This document shows, piece after piece, positions 59,240 through 64,000 of a DNA stretch of 64,000 nucleotides (positions are counted from its first letter, which is position 1; every line of letters starts with the position of its first letter). The notes below the pieces were generated by a model that ran no database searches, was not told where the DNA came from, and saw only the letters and a program-made list of their open reading frames with translations. The DNA comes from Paenibacillus sp. UNC451MF (GTDB lineage Bacteria > Bacillota > Bacilli > Paenibacillales > NBRC-103111): assembly GCF_000686845.1 (NCBI RefSeq), contig NZ_JMLS01000001.1, forward strand, positions 62,001 to 126,000, read 5' to 3'. Position numbers and translations under genes: made by a program.

Positions 59240-59262
59240 TCATTTTTGTACTATCATACAAT
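59233..59262 (+). promoter_or_regulatory. Promoter of yumB
   Basis: TTCACA (59233-59238), 18 bases, and TACAAT (59257-59262). The -35 lies inside the Rex palindrome. Confidence 0.65.
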
Positions 59263-59294
59263 ACAGAAAATAACGTGATGGAAGGGATTAAACC

Positions 59295-60485
59295 ATGAGT
59301 CGAATACCAAGAATAGTCATTTTGGGAGCAGGATACGGCGGCATCGTAACGGCTATTCGCTTACAGAAGGAATTAAATTATAACGAAGCTGACGTTACGT
59401 TGGTTAACAAACATGACTACCATTACATTACGACCCATCTGCACATGCCGGCTGCAGGAACGGATAATCCGGAGAACGCACGGGTCAATATTCTTAAGCT
59501 GATCGACGAGTTCAAAATTGATTTTGTCAAATCGACCGTCGTACAGATCCGACCTCATGAAAAGAAAGTAATTCTGGAGGAAGGAACGTTGTCTTACGAT
59601 TATCTGGTTATCGGCTTGGGCGGTGAGCCTGAAACCTTCGGTATTCCAGGATTGAAAGAATATGCGTTAAGCATCCGCAGTATCAACAGCGTTCGTTTTA
59701 TCCGTGAACATATTGAATATCAATTTGCTAAGTTCAAGCGGGAGCCTTCCCGTACGGACTATTTGACTTTTGTAGTGGGCGGCGCAGGGTTCACCGGAAT
59801 CGAATTTGTAGGAGAACTAGCTGACCGTCTTCCGCAGCTTTGCAAGGAATATGACGTAGATCCTTCATTGGTCAAAATTTATAACATTGAAGCGGCACCT
59901 ACGGCACTGCCAGGGTTTGATCCAGAATTGGTGGAGTATGCAATGAAAGTGCTTGAGAATAAGGGCGTTACTTTCAAAATTGCGACAGCCATTAAAGAAT
60001 GCACACCGGAGGGCGTACTGCTAGCTACAGGCGAAGAGATTAAATCGACAACCGTAGTTTGGACCGGTGGTATTCGCGGTAATCATATGCTGGATGAAGC
60101 GGGCTTCGAGACGATGCGCGGACGCATTAAAGTCGATGAGCAGCTTCGTGCTCCGGGCTACGACCATATTTATGTCCTTGGTGACTGTTCTATTGTAATG
60201 AATCCCGAAGGGCGTCCATACCCGCCTACAGCGCAAATTTCCATGCAGCAAGCCGACGTATGTGCTCACAATCTGGTAGCTTCCATACGTGGAGAGCAGC
60301 TTAAAAGCTTTGAATACCAAAGCAAAGGAACCGTTGCATCCTTGGGACGCGGCGAGGCTATAGGTATCGTTGGCTCACGCAAAATTAAAGGTGGAGCAGC
60401 AGCTGTTATGAAAAAGATCGTTGATATGCGTTACTTGTATATTATCGGCGGCATTCCACTAGTATTGAAGAAAGGTCGATTCTAA
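59295..60485 (+). CDS. yumB: Type II NADH:quinone dehydrogenase (YumB type)
   Basis: A 396-residue membrane-associated FAD enzyme that oxidises NADH and reduces menaquinone without proton pumping. FAD motif GAGYGG (11-16) and NADH motif VGGAGFTGIEFVGELADR are present. The late VLGDCSIV and PPTAQISMQQ segments match the family, and the C-terminal YLYIIGGIPLVLKKGRF is the amphipathic membrane anchor. Closest in pattern to Bacillus YumB. A Rex operator covers its promoter, tying expression to the NADH/NAD ratio. The next gene starts 2 bases after its stop. Confidence 0.92.
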   Translation: MSRIPRIVILGAGYGGIVTAIRLQKELNYNEADVTLVNKHDYHYITTHLHMPAAGTDNPENARVNILKLIDEFKIDFVKSTVVQIRPHEKKVILEEGTLSYDYLVIGLGGEPETFGIPGLKEYALSIRSINSVRFIREHIEYQFAKFKREPSRTDYLTFVVGGAGFTGIEFVGELADRLPQLCKEYDVDPSLVKIYNIEAAPTALPGFDPELVEYAMKVLENKGVTFKIATAIKECTPEGVLLATGEEIKSTTVVWTGGIRGNHMLDEAGFETMRGRIKVDEQLRAPGYDHIYVLGDCSIVMNPEGRPYPPTAQISMQQADVCAHNLVASIRGEQLKSFEYQSKGTVASLGRGEAIGIVGSRKIKGGAAAVMKKIVDMRYLYIIGGIPLVLKKGRF

Positions 60486-60487
60486 AC

Positions 60488-60757
60488 ATGAGGCACTGCA
60501 GCGTACAGGTACGCGGATTGCTGACACGGGACGAACTCGATCGCTATAATGCTCTCATGGAAGTGGGGCATTTTCTCGAGACCCAAACCCGTTACGATTT
60601 GGTATATACAGTGCAAAAGGAAATCGATACGCTAATCATCCCTGCTATCGAACGGCTGAAGGAGAAATCCCGTCAGCGCGATCGCGATACGGAAGCATAT
60701 TTGGCTCAAAAAGCCGGGGCTGCCGTTGGGTTCGACGATGATGAAGATGATGACTAA
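60488..60757 (+). CDS. Hypothetical protein co-transcribed with yumB
   Basis: An 89-residue soluble, mostly helical protein. It begins MRHCSVQVRGLLTRDELDRYN, has charged helices through residue 70 and ends in an acidic tail DDDEDDD. I recognise no family. It starts 2 bases after yumB, so it is translated from the same mRNA and may be an accessory of the dehydrogenase. AAAGG lies upstream within yumB. Confidence 0.7.
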   Translation: MRHCSVQVRGLLTRDELDRYNALMEVGHFLETQTRYDLVYTVQKEIDTLIIPAIERLKEKSRQRDRDTEAYLAQKAGAAVGFDDDEDDD

Positions 60758-60770
60758 TATATAAAACAAC

Positions 60771-60818
60771 TCACCCTGAGGCTTAAATCAATACGATTTG
60801 CCAGCAGGGTGTTTTTAT
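60771..60818 (+). terminator. Intrinsic terminator of the yumB operon
   Basis: CACCCTG and CAGGGTG form the outer stem, AAATC and GATTT an inner stem, followed by TTTTTATT. Confidence 0.8.
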
Positions 60819-60879
60819 TAGGGTGGGACCTTGGGAACGCGGCTTGTATGATAGGGTAAGAAGGACCCCATACACTATT

Positions 60880-60924
60880 AAAGAAAGAAAACGAGCCGCC
60901 GGATTCGTAATCCGGTGGCTCGTT
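60880..60924 (-). terminator. Intrinsic terminator of hemQ
   Basis: AACGAGCCGCCGGATT pairs with AATCCGGTGGCTCGTT (one mismatch). On the minus strand it is followed by TTCTTTCTTT. Confidence 0.85.
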
Positions 60925-60946
60925 GTTGTTTAAAAGGCGGGCCTGC

Positions 60947-61693
60947 TTACAGCTTAAGCATAGCTTCCATCTTGGTACGGTCTAGCAAATTGCCGACATA
61001 GAAGTCGCCGAATTCGCCAAAGCGTGCGCTGGTTTCATCAAAACGCATTTCATGAACGATTTTCTTGAATTGCAAGGCGTCGTCTGCAAACAGAGTAACG
61101 CCCCATTCCCAGTCGTCCAAACCGATGGAGCCGGAAATGATTTGTTTGATTTTACCCGCATAGTTGCGGCCGATCATACCGTGGGCACGCATGAAATTGC
61201 GACGCTCTTCCGTGGAGAGCATGTACCAGTTATCGTTGCCTTCACGGCGTTTATCCATCGGATAGAAGCACACATGCTTAGCTTTAGGAAGAATCGGTTT
61301 CAAGCGGGCCAGGATATCTGGATCCTGCATCGGATCAACGCCCGGTTTAGCCATGTAGCCGCCAAGCTCAACGATCGAAACATAGGAGTAAGTTGGAACT
61401 GTCACTTGAGCAAACAAAGTTTTGTTGAAAGCAGTCTCCAGCTCGTTCAGCTCTTCCAGTGTTTCACGCAGATGCATGAACATGAAGTCGGCTTTTTGTC
61501 CTACGATGCTGTAGAAAGCGGTGCTGCCGAGCTTCTGGTCTTCTGTGCTTTGATATTGTGCCAGCAAGCTGTACAATTCGTCCTCGGCACGGTTTCTTTC
61601 CTGGTTCGTCAAGCTTTTCCATGCAGTCCAATCAATGGCACGAAAATCGTGCAGAACGTACCAGCCTTCCAATGTGTTTACCAAATCGCTCAT
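60947..61693 (-). CDS. hemQ: Coproheme decarboxylase HemQ
   Basis: A 248-residue enzyme of the chlorite dismutase-like fold that converts coproheme to heme b, the last step of the Gram-positive heme route. The catalytic tyrosine is Tyr144 (CFYPMDKRR) and the axial heme ligand His171 (MRAHGMIGR). No chlorite dismutase arginine context is seen, so the heme role is preferred. AAAGGAGTG lies 6 bases before the ATG at 61693. It provides heme for cytochromes, linking it to ctaA. Confidence 0.93.
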   Translation of the reverse strand: MSDLVNTLEGWYVLHDFRAIDWTAWKSLTNQERNRAEDELYSLLAQYQSTEDQKLGSTAFYSIVGQKADFMFMHLRETLEELNELETAFNKTLFAQVTVPTYSYVSIVELGGYMAKPGVDPMQDPDILARLKPILPKAKHVCFYPMDKRREGNDNWYMLSTEERRNFMRAHGMIGRNYAGKIKQIISGSIGLDDWEWGVTLFADDALQFKKIVHEMRFDETSARFGEFGDFYVGNLLDRTKMEAMLKL

Positions 61694-61740
61694 GGGGTAC
61701 ACTCCTTTATATGTAAAATATTTCGTTAACAACTTGTTTC

Positions 61741-61769
61741 ATTGTATCGAAATCAAACCTAAAGGGCAA
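61741..61769 (-). promoter_or_regulatory. Candidate promoter of hemQ
   Basis: Read on the minus strand, TTGCCC (61769-61764), 17 bases and TACAAT (61746-61741). Confidence 0.55.
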
Positions 61770-61907
61770 ATGAATGCAGCGGTTTTGAACAGAAAGCAGA
61801 CTCAAAAGAAGTCTCATGTTCATGAAGCGTTCACTTTACCAGACGACAAATTTTATATAAAATAAACATAACTATATCTAATGTTTTGATTAAAGGAGTT
61901 GGCCGAC

Positions 61908-62192
61908 TTGCTGCAGTTGATCATCGTAACGGTACTGTTGTTCGTGTTATTTTTCGGACTCGGTTTTATATTGAACATGCTGATGAAAACAACGTGGTTC
62001 CCTATTTACGGATACATTGCTCTCGTTATTGGTCTGGTTATTTACTGGGGTTGGGAAACAGGATCGCTGACGACTAATCTTTCTGAATATTCATTCGCGG
62101 ATTATATCCCGGCTATCGGCGGTTTAATTGGTGCCATATTGAGTGGCTCGACGATTAAATCGCTTCGTGAAAAAGGCTTTAGAATGTTTTAA
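61908..62192 (+). CDS. yuiB: YuiB-like small membrane protein
   Basis: A 94-residue membrane protein with about three hydrophobic segments and the conserved end SGSTIKSLREKGFRMF seen in YuiB-like proteins. FVLFFGLGFILNMLMKTTW near the start also fits. Function unknown. I chose TTG at 61908, 9 bases after AAAGGAG; the TTG at 61899 touches that site. Proximity to yumB and yumC repeats the Bacillus neighbourhood. Confidence 0.75.
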   Translation: MLQLIIVTVLLFVLFFGLGFILNMLMKTTWFPIYGYIALVIGLVIYWGWETGSLTTNLSEYSFADYIPAIGGLIGAILSGSTIKSLREKGFRMF

Positions 62193-62219
62193 AAATCACC
62201 ATAGAAAGGTGTGCTGCTA

Positions 62220-62417
62220 ATGAACGGCCAGCTACGCAAAGACGTGATACCAGGCATCAAGGTTCAAATCGTTCAAAAGCAGGATCAACGTACGGGGAAG
62301 CTCACATCGGGCATAGTAAAAGATATTTTGACCAATTCTCCAAGCCATCCGCATGGAATTAAGGTTCGACTTACGGACGGAACCGTCGGCAGGGTCAAAG
62401 AAATCAACGCGGAATAA
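62220..62417 (+). CDS. ywbE: YwbE family protein
   Basis: A 65-residue basic protein of the YwbE family, recognised by MNGQLRKDVIPG, VQKQDQRTGKLTSGIVKDIL and the NSPSHPHGIKVRL motif. It looks like a small beta-barrel that could bind nucleic acid, but no function is known. AAAGGTG is 8-9 bases before the ATG at 62220. It lies 27 bases after yuiB and is closed by a terminator. Confidence 0.85.
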   Translation: MNGQLRKDVIPGIKVQIVQKQDQRTGKLTSGIVKDILTNSPSHPHGIKVRLTDGTVGRVKEINAE

Positions 62418-62426
62418 TTTCGTGAA

Positions 62427-62468
62427 AAACATGGTGGCGGAAGCATCCGTTTACCATGTTTTTTTCTT
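62427..62468 (+). terminator. Intrinsic terminator after ywbE
   Basis: AAACATGGT and ACCATGTTT form the outer stem, CGGA and TCCG the inner one, followed by a run of T. Confidence 0.88.
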
Positions 62469-62545
62469 TTCTACTCATCGCGCAGCTGTCGATTTATGTG
62501 GTAAAATGGAGGTTAATACGTTAGACCAAAGATGGGATTGAGTAA

Positions 62546-64000
62546 ATGCGGATTACGAATTTGCTGCACTTTTCGGAGTATCATCGTTATTATGTTATAC
62601 GTGATTTTTCATTAAGCAGCTTGGATTTGAAGATGTTATCGACCATCTATCAGCCTATGGTCGGCGCGTTCGCGATAAGTCTGTATCATACGCTGTTTCA
62701 GCAGCTGCCTGCCGACAAGGTAGGGTGCTCCTTGATGGAGCAGCAGCGCAAGCTGTTCTTGGCGTTAGAGCTGGAGGGCGGAGAGCGGGGACGCAAGTTT
62801 TTCATCGAACAAACGTCCAAGCTGGAGGCGATAGGGCTGTTGAGAACGAACCGGAGGTTCGTTGAGGCATCGGATGATTATGTGTACGAATACACGCTGT
62901 ATGCTCCACTTTCGCCAAATGAGTTTTTCAAAAACCAGCATCTGACGCTGCTTTTACGCGATAAGGTTGGTAAATATATGGTATTTTCGTTGAAGGATGA
63001 GCTTGTGCTTCCGGATCTGGACGAGCTGAGACAAGCTAACTCGGAAAATTTGTCGGTACCGTTCTATGAGCTGTTCCGCTTGAATACCCAAGTTGTAGAT
63101 TACGAGCTGGAGCAGGCCTTGTTCGAATCGGCTGCCTCTAAGCCTGCGGAGAGACCGGAGGTCGTCATTAAAGGATTCCAGTATTCGGATATTATTATGC
63201 ATTTTCCGAGAGGGTCTGTGAATCGGGCGTATGTGGAGAGGCTCAAGTACGAGCCTGAGCAAATGGCCAAAATTAATTTTGTAGCCAAGAAATACGGTTT
63301 GTATTTAACGGACATGTGCCGGTTGCTGGATGAGGACGGCGTGTTTGACCCGGATGGAGAAGTTGCCCTAGAAGTGCTTCAGCATAAAGCGAACGCCGTG
63401 TTTCGTCAGGATAAGAAGCGCACCGAGGAACGCACACGCTATATGGCTCGTGTTGAGCAGGGACGGGCAGCAGCGTCAGCGGAATCGGCAGTACCGTCTG
63501 AAGAAGCAGGGGACAAGGCGGTCGAGATGGAATTTTATCTGGAGGTACCGGATATATTCCAAGGAGAATGCAACCAGCATCAATATAATTACATTTTGCG
63601 AAATGAGCCTTACACATTTCTTTTGGAAAAGATTTTCTCCAAAGGAACAGTTCCGGACGGCTTGCTGGATACTTTATCCAAGGTGGATCTGAACTACCGG
63701 TTAAGTGAAGAGGTAATCAACGTTCTCATTCATTATTTATATGTAAACAAACGTTCCTGGTCCAAGGCATCCATTGAGTTCAGTGTTACGGATATGCTGG
63801 CGAAGCAGGTTGGCACATACGAACAGGCTGTACAGTATATTCGAGAGCAGAACAAGTATAAGGAAACCAAATCATCGCGTGGAGGAACAAGACCGGCTGC
63901 TGCGTCAGGCAACCAGCGTGGTGGCGTACGTGGAGGCAAGCAGAAGCCGCAGCTTCCAGTTGTGGGAGACAATCCGGTAACGGCGAACCAGCGTACGGCA
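62546..64000 (+). CDS. dnaB: Replication initiation and membrane attachment protein DnaB (partial, 3' end beyond window)
   Basis: The frame is open from ATG 62546 to the last base, 485 codons, with no stop. An in-frame TAA ends just before the ATG, which fixes the start, although the ribosome site is weak. The N-terminus (SLSSLDLKMLSTIYQPMVGAFAISLYHTL) matches the winged-helix domain of Firmicute DnaB, the helicase co-loader that works with DnaD and DnaI. The DnaB_2-type helical domain lies near 365-440 (INVLIHYLYVNKRSWSKASIE). A basic Gly/Arg/Gln-rich tail begins near 455. dnaI is expected downstream. Confidence 0.85.
   Translation, partial: MRITNLLHFSEYHRYYVIRDFSLSSLDLKMLSTIYQPMVGAFAISLYHTLFQQLPADKVGCSLMEQQRKLFLALELEGGERGRKFFIEQTSKLEAIGLLRTNRRFVEASDDYVYEYTLYAPLSPNEFFKNQHLTLLLRDKVGKYMVFSLKDELVLPDLDELRQANSENLSVPFYELFRLNTQVVDYELEQALFESAASKPAERPEVVIKGFQYSDIIMHFPRGSVNRAYVERLKYEPEQMAKINFVAKKYGLYLTDMCRLLDEDGVFDPDGEVALEVLQHKANAVFRQDKKRTEERTRYMARVEQGRAAASAESAVPSEEAGDKAVEMEFYLEVPDIFQGECNQHQYNYILRNEPYTFLLEKIFSKGTVPDGLLDTLSKVDLNYRLSEEVINVLIHYLYVNKRSWSKASIEFSVTDMLAKQVGTYEQAVQYIREQNKYKETKSSRGGTRPAAASGNQRGGVRGGKQKPQLPVVGDNPVTANQRTA

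Larger units (their letters stand above)
58883..59294. other. Divergent control region between yumC and yumB
   Basis: An AT-rich gene-free stretch with the yumC promoter at 58924-58952 and the Rex-controlled yumB promoter at 59222-59262. The middle (about 58980-59210) holds AT-rich DNA with no assignable element. Confidence 0.7.

Noticed and set aside
60947-61693. Chlorite dismutase
   Set aside because: The Tyr/His pattern is that of coproheme decarboxylase, and Gram-positive members of this length are HemQ.

Overview
The window looks like a chromosomal segment of a Paenibacillus-type, endospore-forming Firmicute. Supporting signs are strong GGAGG-type ribosome binding sites, mid-range GC content, an SLH-domain surface protein, a YjcZ-type spore microprotein, Sda, HemQ, YumC/YumB/YuiB/YutJ/YuzB homologues, AraC-type response regulators next to Lpl-type sugar ABC transporters, and MqnE of the futalosine menaquinone route. 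No rRNA, tRNA, CRISPR array, prophage or insertion sequence was seen. Family assignments come from reading the sequence, without database searches.

Layout. 1-6.4 kb: pirin, an SLH-domain protein, a microprotein, an MFS exporter, and a three-gene membrane module ending in a transglutaminase-like protein. 6.5-11.2 kb: HAD phosphatase, class B penicillin-binding protein, hemerythrin-like protein behind a Crp/Fnr-type site, and an M29 aminopeptidase. 11.3-15.1 kb: a four-gene manganese ABC transporter (mntABCD) behind MntR-like boxes. 15.1-27.0 kb: a carbohydrate island with a LacI regulator, two paralogous FAD oxidoreductases, a YesN/YesM-type two-component system, an LplB/YtcP/LplA-type transporter and an SGNH esterase. 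27.1-27.3 kb: a long nested hairpin repeat. 27.4-32.4 kb: asnB, a Cof-type phosphatase, DUF456 and a MurJ/SpoVB-type flippase. 32.5-37.1 kb: a 1225-residue hybrid histidine kinase with three receivers, followed by CheR. 37.2-44.9 kb: a neopullulanase-type glycosidase, GNAT, lipoproteins, a DUF2515 protein, an SPFH/ribbon-helix-helix operon and a thioredoxin.

45-62.5 kb is rich in respiration, haem and iron-sulfur genes: heme A synthase, a UbiD-family decarboxylase, Nfu, YuzB, two type II NADH dehydrogenases, MqnE, an A-type Fe-S carrier, YumC and HemQ. One NADH dehydrogenase (yumB) has a near-consensus Rex operator over its -35 box. Between them lies a genome-integrity block: an SOS-box-controlled YolD-like gene, a small cysteine-containing unknown, and sda, a 50-codon sporulation checkpoint gene preceded by a cluster of DnaA boxes and a LexA-like box. 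The window ends inside dnaB, the helicase-loading initiation gene, which runs off the right edge.

The most informative content is regulatory: DnaA/LexA on sda, LexA on yolD, Rex on yumB, MntR on mntABCD, a Crp/Fnr-type site on the hemerythrin gene, and a possible autoregulatory operator on the SPFH/RHH operon. All of these were recognised by eye and none has been scored computationally.
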